A stretch of DNA of 64,000 nt. Source: Streptomyces sp. NBC_00258 (GTDB lineage: Bacteria; Actinomycetota; Actinomycetes; Streptomycetales; Streptomycetaceae). Both the position numbers and the translations under genes were made by a program. How positions within the stretch are numbered: the first letter of the stretch is position 1; each line of letters begins with the position of its first letter. The DNA is taken from contig NZ_CP108081.1 in NCBI RefSeq assembly GCF_036182465.1, forward strand, positions 7,688,001 to 7,752,000, written 5' to 3'. Shown one piece after another: positions 1-9,486 of the stretch. The notes beneath the pieces were generated by a model that was not told where the DNA came from, searched no databases, and saw only the letters and a program-made list of their open reading frames with translations.

Positions 1-163
1 CCAGGACCATGATCGCGACCAGCGCGGGGAGCGACCAGCGGGGTGGCTTCCCGGGCCGCGCGCCGGTCTCGGCGGGGGGCGGGGAGGAGGCGGCCCGGTC
101 TGCTGCGGGGGAGGCCTGGGCGACCTCGGGGGCGTGGGGGTACGGATCGGTGGCAGATGTCAC
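1..163 (-). CDS. N-terminus of a membrane protein (possible GT39-type glycosyltransferase), cut by window edge
   Basis: Read on the minus strand, an open frame from a GTG at 163 runs off the left edge. It gives a Pro/Ala/Ser-rich cytoplasmic leader (TSATDPYPHAPEVAQ...) followed from about residue 43 by RWSLPALVAIMVL, the beginning of a transmembrane helix. A proline-rich leader followed by an immediate membrane helix is common in Streptomyces family-39 (ArnT/PMT-like) glycosyltransferases, which is my best guess. Too little is present to prove it. No clear Shine-Dalgarno is seen, so the start is uncertain. The next gene is divergent. Confidence 0.45.
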   Translation of the reverse strand, partial: MTSATDPYPHAPEVAQASPAADRAASSPPPAETGARPGKPPRWSLPALVAIMVL

Positions 164-456
164 GCGTGCATCGTGCGAAAGCGGTGTGGGCGCGGGCTGT
201 GCTGAACCTGGGGCCCGGCTGTGAGTGGAGGAAGGGTGGTCCCATGGAAGCGTATGAACACGTAAAGGGGCGGGCGGTCACAGAGAACGCTGACCGGCAA
301 CAGGGCTGGACGGTCACAGGGGTGGGCGCCCGGTAACAGTTACCGGCGGTTCATGCCGGCTGCGCAACAGGAGTGGCTGCCGATGAACCGGCTTGCTGCG
401 TAAGGCGTTTGACGGGTTGAGATCAACAAGCCATGACGCCGAAAGGGCACCCCGAC

Positions 457-912
457 ATGTCGCTCAGCCGCACCCGCTTCCGTACGCTCGCTGCCGTCGG
501 ATTCCTGGCCGCCACGGGACTGTTCCTCACCGCGTGCGACCCCGACGCCGCGGCCGGATCGGGTGCCTCCTCCTCACCTGCTGGTGCCTCGGACTCTCCC
601 AGCGCCTCGGCCTCTGCCGGTTCTCCCGCGGCCTCCGGTGGCGCCGACGCCTCGGAGCCGCCGGCCGGTTCGGACGGTACGTTCTCGGGCACATTGACGT
701 TTCTGGCGCCGGGCAAGCTGCTGGTCGGGGAGCGGGCCTTCTGGGTTGCCGAGGACACGGAGATCGCGGGCGGCGACATCTGCGGTGACCCCGAGACCTC
801 GGAGGCGGAGAAGTGCACCGCCGATGAACTGGACGCGGCCGCCGAGGCAGGCAACCTCACGGTGGAGGTGACGATCAAGAAGGGGATCGCCGAGCGGGTC
901 ACCCAGAAGTAG
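457..912 (+). CDS. small lipoprotein of unknown function
   Basis: 151 residues if read from the ATG at 457 (a GAAAGGG lies upstream); an in-frame ATG at 433 is an alternative. The N-terminus has an Arg-containing n-region, a hydrophobic stretch and a lipobox FLTAC with Cys27, so the protein should be lipid-anchored on the outer face of the membrane. Residues about 33-78 are a low-complexity Ala/Ser/Gly/Pro linker. The C-terminal about 75 residues form a compact domain (GTFSGTLTFLAPGKLLVGERAFWVAEDTEI...) with two cysteines that could pair. I do not recognise the domain; it looks like the substrate-free lipoproteins common in Streptomyces. It appears monocistronic. Confidence 0.75.
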   Translation: MSLSRTRFRTLAAVGFLAATGLFLTACDPDAAAGSGASSSPAGASDSPSASASAGSPAASGGADASEPPAGSDGTFSGTLTFLAPGKLLVGERAFWVAEDTEIAGGDICGDPETSEAEKCTADELDAAAEAGNLTVEVTIKKGIAERVTQK

Positions 913-1147
913 CCCCAGTGGCCGCGACCGCTGTCGCACGAGGGGGGATCCGGCATTCGCTCTTCGGCGCCGCCTCGGGCGTCCCCACTTCAGGGCGTCA
1001 CGGTCGCCCCCTCCGTGTCCCAAGGCCGCCCGACTTCCTTTCCAGGAAGACGCGTACACGCGTACAACCCCCAGCCATCCCGGTGAGTCGAGAGAGGCGG
1101 GTGTGCCCAGGCGCGCTCGCATGTACCCAAGGGGATGGAATGACTCG

Positions 1148-2062
1148 ATGACTCACCGGATATCCCGGCGTACCCGTGTGTTCTGCGCGGGCCTCGGCGC
1201 CGGGGTCCTAGTGCCGCTCACCGTGGCCGTGACACCAGCGACCGCGGCCACACCGCAGGCGACGTGCACGTCCGCCCAGCCGGCCCTGGCCACCAAACTG
1301 CAGAAGGACATCACCACGGCCCTCGCGAACCGCAGGGGCACCGTGGCCGTCGGCCTCCACGACCGGAGCACCGACACCACCTGCACGCTGAGACCGACCC
1401 AGGCCTACGACTCGGCCAGCGTCGTCAAGGTGACCGTCCTCGCCACGCTTCTCTGGGACGCCAAGAAGACCAACCGCCATCTCACCCAGCGGGAGTCCGA
1501 TCTGGCCACCGCCATGATCACCAAGTCGGACAACGCGGCCACCACCAAGCTCTGGAACCAGCTGGGCACGACGAAGGTGAAGGGCTTCCTCGCCGCGGCC
1601 GGCATGACCCGGACCAAGCCGGGGGCGAACGGTTACTGGGGCCTCACCCAGATCACGGTCCAGGACGAGCAGAAGCTCCTCGCGCTGCTCACCGCCAGGA
1701 ACACGGTGCTGAGCGACAACTCCCGGGCCTACGTACTCAAGCTCATGGGCAGGGTCGTCTCCTCGCAGCGCTGGGGCACTCCGGCGGGAGCGCCCTCCTC
1801 CGTCGCCGTCCATGTGAAGAACGGCTGGCTGTCCCGCTCCACGCACGGCTGGCGGGTCCACAGCGTGGGCACCTTCAAGGGCGCGGGCCACGACTACACG
1901 ATCTCGATCCTGACCCACGGCAACAGCACCATGAACTACGGCGTGACGACGATCCAGGCCGTGGCCAAAGCCATCCACAAGGATCTCGTGCCGACCAGAG
2001 CGAAGCGTTACACGCCGACGACCGACCCGCAGGAGGCCTTCCCGGCGGTACCCGCTTCATGA
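1148..2062 (+). CDS. secreted class A beta-lactamase-fold serine hydrolase
   Basis: 304 residues from the ATG at 1148, chosen because GGGATGGA lies just upstream and the frame then begins with a classic export signal (MTHRISRRTRVF, hydrophobic core, cleavage near residues 33-34). Penicillin-binding-type motifs are visible: SVVK at 91-94 (nucleophile Ser91 and Lys94), SDN at 127-129 and KNG at 224-226 in place of KTG. I do not see the E166-type motif of true class A beta-lactamases, so the activity may be a DD-peptidase or esterase rather than antibiotic hydrolysis. Its stop overlaps the start of the next gene (ATGA at 2059-2062), so the two are translationally coupled. Confidence 0.85.
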   Translation: MTHRISRRTRVFCAGLGAGVLVPLTVAVTPATAATPQATCTSAQPALATKLQKDITTALANRRGTVAVGLHDRSTDTTCTLRPTQAYDSASVVKVTVLATLLWDAKKTNRHLTQRESDLATAMITKSDNAATTKLWNQLGTTKVKGFLAAAGMTRTKPGANGYWGLTQITVQDEQKLLALLTARNTVLSDNSRAYVLKLMGRVVSSQRWGTPAGAPSSVAVHVKNGWLSRSTHGWRVHSVGTFKGAGHDYTISILTHGNSTMNYGVTTIQAVAKAIHKDLVPTRAKRYTPTTDPQEAFPAVPAS

Positions 2063-2658
2063 TCATCTGGCTCAACGGCACCTTCGGCGTGGGCAAGACC
2101 ACCACCGCCAGGCAACTCACCACCCTCCTGCCGGACTCCAGGCTCCTGGACACCGAACAGGTCGGCTACATGCTCTGGCACGTCCTGGGGAAGCCGGCCC
2201 GCGACTTCCAGGAATTCCCGCCGTGGCGCGGTCTCGTGGTGGAGACCGCGCGTCAGGTGCTCGACCATGTGGGCGGCACGCTGGTCGTGCCGCAGACCGT
2301 GCTGGAGAAGCCGTACTGGCGTGAGATCCGCACGGGACTGGTCCAAGCGGGCATCCCCTTACGTCACTTCGTCCTCCACGCCGACCACAACACGCTCGTC
2401 GAACGCATCCAGAACGACACGGACCCGGAGAGCATCGGCTCCCGCCGGCGGCGCCTGGACCATCTCCACGACTACGACGAGGCGCTGCTCTGGCTGCGCG
2501 GGGAGGCGGAGTTGATCGACACGACCGGTGTCCCGCCTGCCATGGTCGCGAAACTCGTCAAGACGATGATCCGGCATCAGGGCGCCTCCACGATGAGGGA
2601 GAACGTTCACCCGGGCTTCCGCAAGAGCTCACCAAGGAGTGCTAGTAACCCCCGCTGA
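2059..2658 (+). CDS. TmrB-like P-loop ATP-binding protein
   Basis: 199 residues. It begins MIIWLNGTFGVGKTTTA, with a Walker A P-loop GTFGVGKTT at residues 7-15, followed by a fold resembling Bacillus TmrB (tunicamycin resistance) and small nucleotide/antibiotic kinases (DTEQVGYML, FPPWRGLV, VPQTV). The substrate is unknown. It starts inside the stop of the beta-lactamase-fold gene with a 4-base overlap. The codon at 2359-2361 is TTA (Leu in IPLRH), the rare codon read by the bldA tRNA, so translation is probably tied to developmental stage. The C-terminus after about residue 180 (GASTMRENVHPGF...) looks unstructured. Confidence 0.82.
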   Translation: MIIWLNGTFGVGKTTTARQLTTLLPDSRLLDTEQVGYMLWHVLGKPARDFQEFPPWRGLVVETARQVLDHVGGTLVVPQTVLEKPYWREIRTGLVQAGIPLRHFVLHADHNTLVERIQNDTDPESIGSRRRRLDHLHDYDEALLWLRGEAELIDTTGVPPAMVAKLVKTMIRHQGASTMRENVHPGFRKSSPRSASNPR

Positions 2659-2906
2659 CCTGCGGAGTTCGGCGAAAAGAAGCGATTCTCCGGTGCAACC
2701 CTCACCCCCGGTCCGCTGTCTGAATGGGTGATCGGAAACAACACCCGCCACACCCGTCACAGACCACACGGCCCGTACGGACCGTACGGACCACGCAGGC
2801 CGCACCGGCCGTCCGATCGCCGATCGCGGCGAGGGCCCCGACGACATCACCGGCGCCCTCGCCGTCGACTCCGTTCAGCACGCACTCCACGAAGGGTCTC
2901 TTTCGC

Positions 2907-3770
2907 ATGCGCGTTTTACGAAGCATCGCCGCCACCTCCACCCTCGTCCTGGCTCTGGGAGGCGCCGTACTCGCCGCGCCCGTCGCCCAGGCGGACACCG
3001 GCGCGGACACGGCCTCCACGGCCACCGTCGAGCGCTATGACGGCGCCATCCGGTACCGGGCCGCCGCCGGACAGGTGAACGACCTGCGGATCTCCACCAA
3101 GGCGATCGACGTCGACCCGGACGAGTTCGGCGGCGACTACCTCGTCACCTTCCGGGACAAGTTCGAGATCACCATCACCACGGACGCGTGCACGTACCCC
3201 TCGGCGACCGACCGCACCGTCGTCGAGTGCGTGGAGCCCGAGCCCCTGGGGTCCGACGACTCGGACATCTACGACGTCGACCTCGGTGACGGCGACGACA
3301 CCGTGACGGTCGGAGACGACGTCTTCACGCAGGGCACCCTCTCCGGCGGCCCGGGCGACGACGTCATCCGGGGCAAGGGGGCGAACGTCCTCGAGGGCGG
3401 GGACGGCGACGACCACCTCGAAGGCATCGACGGCGTCTGGGTCAAGGGCTCCTTCGGCGACGCCGGCAACGACACCATCCTCACCGGCTGCGAGTACCAC
3501 TGCAGCGGCGGTGCCGGGAACGACACCCTCACGGTGACCGGCGAGGACGACCTCGGCTACACCACGCTGTACGGCGACGACGGCAACGACATCGTGCGCG
3601 GCTCCTCCGGCAACGACACCCTCTACGGCGGCAGGGGCAACGACACCCTGTACGGCCTGGGGGGCGACGACACGATCTTCGGCAACACCGGCGACGACGT
3701 GATCCACGGCGGCCAGGGCAACGACACGCTCTCCGGCGGCGCGGGCAACAACAAGGTCTACCAGGACTGA
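2907..3770 (+). CDS. secreted RTX-like calcium-binding repeat protein
   Basis: 287 residues from ATG 2907 (MRVLRSIAATSTLVLALGG), with a signal peptide probably cut after AQA near residue 27. The first half is a non-repetitive domain with a likely disulfide (DACTYPS...VECVEPE). The second half contains many GGxGxDxL nonapeptides (GGPGDDVIRG, GGDGDDHLEG, GDDGNDIVRG, GGRGNDTLYG, GGQGNDTLSG) that form calcium-binding parallel beta-rolls in the haemolysin-type RTX family. No catalytic domain is attached. No type I secretion genes are nearby and it carries a Sec signal, so it is a Sec-exported calcium-binding protein rather than a toxin. Function unknown. Confidence 0.85.
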   Translation: MRVLRSIAATSTLVLALGGAVLAAPVAQADTGADTASTATVERYDGAIRYRAAAGQVNDLRISTKAIDVDPDEFGGDYLVTFRDKFEITITTDACTYPSATDRTVVECVEPEPLGSDDSDIYDVDLGDGDDTVTVGDDVFTQGTLSGGPGDDVIRGKGANVLEGGDGDDHLEGIDGVWVKGSFGDAGNDTILTGCEYHCSGGAGNDTLTVTGEDDLGYTTLYGDDGNDIVRGSSGNDTLYGGRGNDTLYGLGGDDTIFGNTGDDVIHGGQGNDTLSGGAGNNKVYQD

Positions 3771-3934
3771 GGGCGAGAGCCCCGCCGGAGGTCGCGCGGG
3801 CTCCGGCCGCCCGCGCGGGCTCCGGCCCCCCGGTCCCGAGGACTCCCCGTCCCTCAGGCCCACCGCCCCGCCGACTCCCTGGAATTAACGGCCAGTACCC
3901 TCCCCCTCAACCCACGCCCGCCTACCGTGACGCC

Positions 3935-4966
3935 ATGCGCCTGAGACCACTCCTCGCCACCGTCACGGCCGCCCTGGCGGCAGCCACCTGCCTCACCGCG
4001 GCAGCACCCGCCGACGCCCAGCCCGCCAACACCCGGCGCGGCAACGCCTGTTCACCCTCCGTCTCCATCGAGAGCTTCTCCGACGCGCTCGACAAGACGA
4101 CGTACGAGGGCACGTTCGTCGGCAACTTCTCCGCGCTCGCCGTGGACCGCGACGGCAGGATCGCCGCGGTCTCCGACAGGTCCGCCCTCTTCACCCTGGA
4201 CCGCAAGACCCTCCGGCCCGCCTCCGTCGTCCCGCTCGCCGACGAGACCGGTGCCGCGCTCGACTCCGAGGGCCTGGCCGTGGACCGCGACGGCACCCGG
4301 CTGGTGGCCTCCGAGACCGAGCCCTCCATACGCCGTTACGCCCGCGACGGCCGCATCCTCGACCGCCTCCCCGTACCGGACGCGCTCAGGGTCGCCCCCG
4401 CGGGCCGGGCCACGTCGAACCAGACCTTCGAGGGCCTGACCTTCCTGCCCGGCCGCCGCACCCTGCTGGCCGGTATGGAGGGCTCCCTCGCGGGGGACAC
4501 CACGGGCATCGTCCGCTTCCAGACCTGGGAGCGGCAGCGGGGCCACTTCGCTCTAGACGCCCAGTACGGCTACCGCACCGACGCCGGTCTGAACGTCTCC
4601 GAGACCACGGCCACCCCCGACGGCCGCCTCCTCGTCCTGGAACGCGGCTTCACCGCGGGCGTCGGCAACACGGTCCGCCTCTACCTCGCCGATCTGCGCC
4701 GCGCCACGGACACGTCCGGCATCGACACGCTGACCGGCCGGAGCGGTGTACGCCTCGTCCGCAAGACCCCGCTCGCCGACCTCGTGAACTGTCCTTCACT
4801 CGGCGCCCAGGCCAAGCAGCCCCAGCCCAACCCGCTCCTCGACAACATCGAGGGGCTCGCCGTCACGGGCGGCAGCCACGGCCGTCTGAACCTGCTTCTG
4901 GTCAGCGACGACAACCAGAACCCGGTCCAGATCACCCGCTTCTACTCCCTCCGGGTCCGCCTCTGA
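3935..4966 (+). CDS. secreted esterase-like/phytase-like beta-propeller protein
   Basis: 343 residues. The N-terminus MRLRPLLATVTAALAAATCLTAAAPADA is a Sec signal. The mature part matches the 'esterase-like activity of phytase' family: propeller strands LAVDRDGRIAAVSDRSALFTL, EGLAVDRDGTRLVASETEPS, FEGLTFLPGRRTLLAGMEG, ETTATPDGRLLVLERGF and DNIEGLAVTGG. Members are proposed phosphoester hydrolases of the periplasm or cell exterior; the actual substrate cannot be read from sequence. Two cysteines (about residues 33 and 289) could form a disulfide. The gene stands alone between an RTX protein and an ABC exporter. Confidence 0.82.
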   Translation: MRLRPLLATVTAALAAATCLTAAAPADAQPANTRRGNACSPSVSIESFSDALDKTTYEGTFVGNFSALAVDRDGRIAAVSDRSALFTLDRKTLRPASVVPLADETGAALDSEGLAVDRDGTRLVASETEPSIRRYARDGRILDRLPVPDALRVAPAGRATSNQTFEGLTFLPGRRTLLAGMEGSLAGDTTGIVRFQTWERQRGHFALDAQYGYRTDAGLNVSETTATPDGRLLVLERGFTAGVGNTVRLYLADLRRATDTSGIDTLTGRSGVRLVRKTPLADLVNCPSLGAQAKQPQPNPLLDNIEGLAVTGGSHGRLNLLLVSDDNQNPVQITRFYSLRVRL

Positions 4967-5107
4967 CCGCTGCCCGGACTGCCCCCGGCTACCAGCACGA
5001 CCACCGCCCCATTACCGCCCCGATTGTTGCGGAGGGATGAAATCCCCTCCCGTCCGCGTTGGTGCCTTCCGGACGATCAGGATCGACTGGACGGATGGAA
5101 GGCACTC

Positions 5108-8100
5108 GTGGCGACGCAGCGGGGATGGGCACGACGGCTGGCCGGGTACGCCTGGCGGTACCCGAAGGACGTCGTGCTGGCGCTGGGCGCCTCGCTCGTG
5201 GGCATGGCCGTCATGGCACTGGTCCCGCTGGTCACCAAGGTGATCATCGACGACGTCGTCGGGGACCACACGCGGGGCATGGCCCCCTGGGCCGCCATGC
5301 TCATCGGCGCCGGGGTCGTCGTCTACGTCCTCACCTACATCCGCCGCTACTACGGCGGCCGTCTCGCGCTCGACGTCCAGCACGACCTGCGCACGGACAT
5401 GTACGAGACGATCACGCGACTCGACGGCCGGCGCCAGGACGAGCTGTCGACCGGCCAGGTGGTGGGCCGCGCGACCAGCGACCTCCAGCTCATCCAGGGC
5501 CTGCTGTTCATGCTCCCGATGACGGTCGGGAACGTACTGCTCTTCCTGATCTCCCTCGTGATCATGGCCTGGCTGTCGCTGCCGCTCACCCTGGTCGCCC
5601 TCGCCGTCGCCCCGGCCCTGTGGGTCATCGCCAAGCGCAGCCGCTCCAAGCTCCACCCCGCCACCTGGTACGCCCAGGCGCAGGCGGCCGCCGTGGCCGG
5701 TGTCGTGGACGGCGCGGTCAGTGGCGTACGCGTGGTCAAGGGCTTCGGCCAGGAGGACCAGGAGACCGGCAAGCTGCGCGAGATCGGCCGCAAGCTCTTC
5801 GCGGGCCGTCTGCGCACGATCCGCCTGAACTCCAAGTACACCCCCGCGCTCCAGGCGGTCCCGGCCCTCGGCCAGGTGGCCATGCTGGCCCTCGGAGGCT
5901 GGCTGGCGGTCAAGGGCCAGATCACCCTCGGCACCTTCGTGGCCTTCTCCGCCTACCTCGCCCAGCTCGTCGGCCCCGTCCGGATGCTCGCGATGGTCCT
6001 CACGGTCGGCCAGCAGGCCCGCGCCGGCGCCGAACGCGTCCTGGAGCTGATCGACACGGAGCCGTCGATCAAGGACGGCACGAAACCGCTGCCCGCAGAC
6101 GCCCCCGCGACCGTCGAGTTCGACGACGTGTCGTTCGCCTACGAGGACAGCCGCCCGGTCCTGGACGGCCTCTCGTTCGAGATCCGCGCGGGCGAGACCC
6201 TCGCGGTCGTCGGCTCCTCGGGTTCCGGCAAGTCCACGGTCTCCCTGCTGCTGCCCCGCTTCTACGACGTGACCAGGGGCGCGGTCCTCATCGGCGGCCA
6301 CGACGCGCGCGAGCTGACCCTCGACTCGCTGCGGGCCGCGATCGGCCTCGTCCCCGAGGACTCCTTCCTCTTCTCCGACACCGTCCGCGCCAACATCGCG
6401 TACGGCCGCCCCGAGGCCACGCAGGAAGAGGTCGAGAAGGCGGCCCGGGCCGCCCAGGCGGACCGTTTCATCGCCGCCCTGCCCGACGGCTACGACACCA
6501 CGGTCGGCGAGCACGGCCTCACCCTCTCCGGCGGCCAGCGCCAGCGCGTGGCCCTGGCCCGCGCGATCCTCACCGACCCCCGCCTGCTGGTCCTGGACGA
6601 CGCCACCTCGGCCGTGGACGCCCGCGTGGAGCACGAGATCCACGAGGCCCTCAAGCAGGTCATGGCCGACCGCACCACGCTCCTCATCGCCCACCGCCGC
6701 TCCACCCTGAACCTCGCCGACCGCATCGCGGTCCTCGACGAGGGCCGCCTCGCCGACATCGGCACGCACCGTGAGCTGACCGAACGCTCACCGCTGTACC
6801 GGCGTCTGCTCACCGACCCGGACGAGCTGGGCGGCGTTTCACCCGGTCACGCCCGGCCGACCTGTCCGCAGGAGGACACCTCCGTCCGGGACGAACTGGA
6901 CGCCGAGTTCGACGCCGAGCGGGGCGTGACCCCACACCTGTGGACGGGGGACCGCGAGCCCAAGGACACCGCCCTCGACGGATCGCCCGCGACCCCCGAA
7001 CTCCTCGCCCAGGTCGACGCGTTGCCCCCGGCCACCGACATTCCCGAGATCGACGAGGCACGCGCGGTCACGCCGGAGGAGTCGTACGGCCTGAAGCGTC
7101 TGCTGCGCGGCTTCGGGCTTCCGCTGCTCGTCAGCCTCGGCCTGGTCGCCGTGGACGCGGGCATGGGTCTGCTCCTGCCGGTCCTGATCCGGCACGGCAT
7201 CGACCAGGGTGTCTCCGAGGTCGCCCTCGGCGCCGTCTGGGCCGCGTCCGCCCTCGCCCTGGTGACCGTCATCGTCCAGTGGGTGGCGCAGACCGGCGAG
7301 ATCCGCATGACCGGACGCACCGGCGAGCGCGTCCTGTACTCACTGCGTCTGAAGATCTTCGCCCAGCTCCAGCGCCTCGGACTCGACTACTACGAGCGCG
7401 AGTTGACCGGCCGGATCATGACCCGGATGACGACGGACGTGGACGCGCTGTCCACGTTCCTCCAGACGGGCCTGGTCACCGCGTTCGTCTCGGTCGTCAC
7501 CTTCTTCGGCATCATGGTCGCCCTGCTGGTGATCGACGTGGGCCTTGCCGTGGTCGTCTTCCTGACGCTGCCGCCGCTGATCATCGGCACGTTCTTCTTC
7601 CGCCGGTCCAGCGTGAAGGCGTACGAACTCGCCCGTGAGCGGGTGTCCGTGGTGAACGCGGACCTCCAGGAGTCGGTGTCCGGGCTGCGGATCCTCCAGG
7701 CGTTCCGCCGCGAGGGCGCCGGCGGCAAGCGGTTCGCGGAGCGCAGCGACAGCTACCGCCAGGCCCGTATCCGCGGCCAGTGGCTGATCTCGATCTACTT
7801 CCCGTTCGTGCAGCTGCTGTCGTCGGTCGCGGCGGCCGCGGTGCTCATCGTGGGCGCGGGCCGGGTCGACGCGGGCACCCTCACCACGGGTGCGCTGGTG
7901 GCGTACCTCCTCTACATCGACCTGTTCTTCGCCCCCGTGCAGCAGCTCTCGCAGGTCTTCGACGGCTACCAGCAGGCGACCGTCTCGCTCGGCCGGATCC
8001 AGGAGCTGCTCCAGGAGCCGACGTCGACGAAGGCCGCCGACGAGCCGCTCGAAGTCCTGTCCCTGCGGGGCGAGATCGCCTTCGAGGACGTGGACTTCGC

Positions 8101-8842
8101 GTACGGCTCCGCCGACGAAGCAGAAGAGGCCCTCAGCGAGGTCTCCCTGAGCATCCCGGCCGGGCAGACCGTCGCGTTCGTCGGCGAGACGGGCGCCGGA
8201 AAGTCGACTCTCGTCAAGCTCGTGGCCCGCTTCTACGACCCGACCGGCGGCCGGGTCACGGTCGACGGCACCGACCTGCGCTCCCTCGACATCACGTCGT
8301 ACCGCCACCGTCTGGGCGTCGTCCCGCAAGAGGCGTACCTGTTCCTGGGCACGGTCCGGGACGCCATCGCGTACGGCCGTCCGGACGCGAGCGACGCCGA
8401 GGTGGAGGCGGCGGCCCGCACGGTCGGCGCGCACGACATGATCGCCACGCTGGACGGCGGCTACCTCCACGAGGTCGCCGAGCGCGGCCGCAACCTCTCC
8501 GCCGGGCAACGGCAGCTGATCGCGCTGGCCCGCGCGGAACTCGTCGACCCGGACATCCTGCTCCTCGACGAGGCCACCGCCGCCCTCGACCTGGCCACCG
8601 AGGCCCAGGTCAACCAGGCCACCGACCGCATCGCGGGCCGCCGCACCACGCTGGTGGTCGCCCACCGCCTGACCACGGCGGCGCGCGCGGACCGGGTCGT
8701 GGTCATGGCCGACGGGCGGGTCGCGGAGGACGGCACGCACGACGAACTGCTCGCACGGGACGGCCGGTACGCGGAACTGTGGCGGACGTTCGTGGGGGAG
8801 CCCGACCAGGACGAGGCCGCGACCGTCAGTACGCCGAGGTGA
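5108..8842 (+). CDS. fused full-length ABC exporter (TMD-NBD-TMD-NBD) with one degenerate ATP site
   Basis: 1244 residues from GTG 5108, chosen because GGAAGG at 5096-5101 gives ideal spacing; an upstream TTG at 5024 is possible. Two exporter-type membrane domains of six helices each are followed by nucleotide-binding domains. NBD1 has Walker A GSSGSGKST (369-377), signature LSGGQRQR (473) and Walker B LLVLDD, with Asp498 where the catalytic Glu belongs. NBD2 has GETGAGKST (1026-1034), signature LSAGQ (1130) and canonical LLLDEAT (Glu1155). The Glu-to-Asp change and the altered LSAGQ signature fall on the same composite site, as in heterodimeric multidrug exporters such as TM287/288. A charged linker (about 575-660) joins the halves. 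Substrate unknown; probably drug or lipid export. Confidence 0.93.
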   Translation: MATQRGWARRLAGYAWRYPKDVVLALGASLVGMAVMALVPLVTKVIIDDVVGDHTRGMAPWAAMLIGAGVVVYVLTYIRRYYGGRLALDVQHDLRTDMYETITRLDGRRQDELSTGQVVGRATSDLQLIQGLLFMLPMTVGNVLLFLISLVIMAWLSLPLTLVALAVAPALWVIAKRSRSKLHPATWYAQAQAAAVAGVVDGAVSGVRVVKGFGQEDQETGKLREIGRKLFAGRLRTIRLNSKYTPALQAVPALGQVAMLALGGWLAVKGQITLGTFVAFSAYLAQLVGPVRMLAMVLTVGQQARAGAERVLELIDTEPSIKDGTKPLPADAPATVEFDDVSFAYEDSRPVLDGLSFEIRAGETLAVVGSSGSGKSTVSLLLPRFYDVTRGAVLIGGHDARELTLDSLRAAIGLVPEDSFLFSDTVRANIAYGRPEATQEEVEKAARAAQADRFIAALPDGYDTTVGEHGLTLSGGQRQRVALARAILTDPRLLVLDDATSAVDARVEHEIHEALKQVMADRTTLLIAHRRSTLNLADRIAVLDEGRLADIGTHRELTERSPLYRRLLTDPDELGGVSPGHARPTCPQEDTSVRDELDAEFDAERGVTPHLWTGDREPKDTALDGSPATPELLAQVDALPPATDIPEIDEARAVTPEESYGLKRLLRGFGLPLLVSLGLVAVDAGMGLLLPVLIRHGIDQGVSEVALGAVWAASALALVTVIVQWVAQTGEIRMTGRTGERVLYSLRLKIFAQLQRLGLDYYERELTGRIMTRMTTDVDALSTFLQTGLVTAFVSVVTFFGIMVALLVIDVGLAVVVFLTLPPLIIGTFFFRRSSVKAYELARERVSVVNADLQESVSGLRILQAFRREGAGGKRFAERSDSYRQARIRGQWLISIYFPFVQLLSSVAAAAVLIVGAGRVDAGTLTTGALVAYLLYIDLFFAPVQQLSQVFDGYQQATVSLGRIQELLQEPTSTKAADEPLEVLSLRGEIAFEDVDFAYGSADEAEEALSEVSLSIPAGQTVAFVGETGAGKSTLVKLVARFYDPTGGRVTVDGTDLRSLDITSYRHRLGVVPQEAYLFLGTVRDAIAYGRPDASDAEVEAAARTVGAHDMIATLDGGYLHEVAERGRNLSAGQRQLIALARAELVDPDILLLDEATAALDLATEAQVNQATDRIAGRRTTLVVAHRLTTAARADRVVVMADGRVAEDGTHDELLARDGRYAELWRTFVGEPDQDEAATVSTPR

Positions 8843-8932
8843 CCCGGTAGCCCTTTCCGCGCAACCATTCGCCGTACGTCATGCGTCCGTACATCAGTAC
8901 GCCGATTGCTGCGGGCCGTGGAAGGGACACCA

Positions 8933-9325
8933 GTGGACATGGGCGTGATACGCCGACGCCTGGCGCTCGGTACTGCCCTGGTGACCGCGTCGGGGCTGCT
9001 GGCGCTCGCGGGCCCCGGGGTGGGTGAGGCGTCCGCGGCGAGCCCGTGCCCCGGGCGGAAGGTGCGCACGGTGACCTTCTCCACCGGATACGTGCAGGTC
9101 TACAAGAAGCGCGGCTACGTCTGCGCGGTGACCCGTCCCAAGAAGGTGGGCGCCCGCAAGTACATGATGGTGAGCGTGCGGGCCTGGGGGAACCAGGCCG
9201 TCCCCAACGACGGGATGTTCAAGAAGTACGCGGGCCCGGTGAAGGTGCACGCCGGCAACCGCTGCGTGTGGATCAAGGGCGCCGTCGGCTCGGGCTCGGT
9301 GAGCACGGGCTGGATTCTCTGCTGA
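8933..9325 (+). CDS. small secreted protein, spore-associated protein A-like
   Basis: 130 residues from GTG 8933 (GAAGGGA at 8921-8927, spacing 5); ATG 8939 is an alternative start. A signal peptide (MGVIRRRLALGTALVTASGLLALAG...ASA) precedes about 90 mature residues with four cysteines (CPGRK, YVCAV, NRCVW, ILC). The segments NCAV-like YVCAVTRP, KYMMVSVRAW and YAGPVKVHAGNRCVW resemble the Streptomyces spore-associated protein SapA family (YAGPV...C.W.G), which is an inference from remembered motifs. It would be exported and disulfide-bonded, perhaps in the cell wall or spore coat. Confidence 0.7.
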   Translation: MDMGVIRRRLALGTALVTASGLLALAGPGVGEASAASPCPGRKVRTVTFSTGYVQVYKKRGYVCAVTRPKKVGARKYMMVSVRAWGNQAVPNDGMFKKYAGPVKVHAGNRCVWIKGAVGSGSVSTGWILC

Positions 9326-9486
9326 CCGGATTCTCTGCCGGCTGGATTCTCCGCCGAGCGGACTCTCCCCGGCCGAGTTACGCGATCTTCGTGCCATCCT
9401 GTCCGTAATGCACCCAACATCCCCTGGTGCGACAGCAGTTGCTCCGCTAGGTTCCGGCGGACATCTGCGTATTCAGGGGAGAACGC

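Noticed and set aside
918..1151. Open frame between the small lipoprotein and the beta-lactamase-fold gene
   Set aside because: No ribosome binding site and no protein-like pattern; it ends inside the next gene's start region.
2907..3770. RTX repeat protein considered as a toxin or bacteriocin
   Set aside because: It has a Sec signal, no toxin domain and no type I secretion partners.
5012..6769. Long minus-strand open frame of 585 codons inside the ABC exporter gene
   Set aside because: It is antisense to strongly conserved Walker and signature motifs; its Arg/Gly/Asp/Val-rich translation is a typical high-GC shadow.
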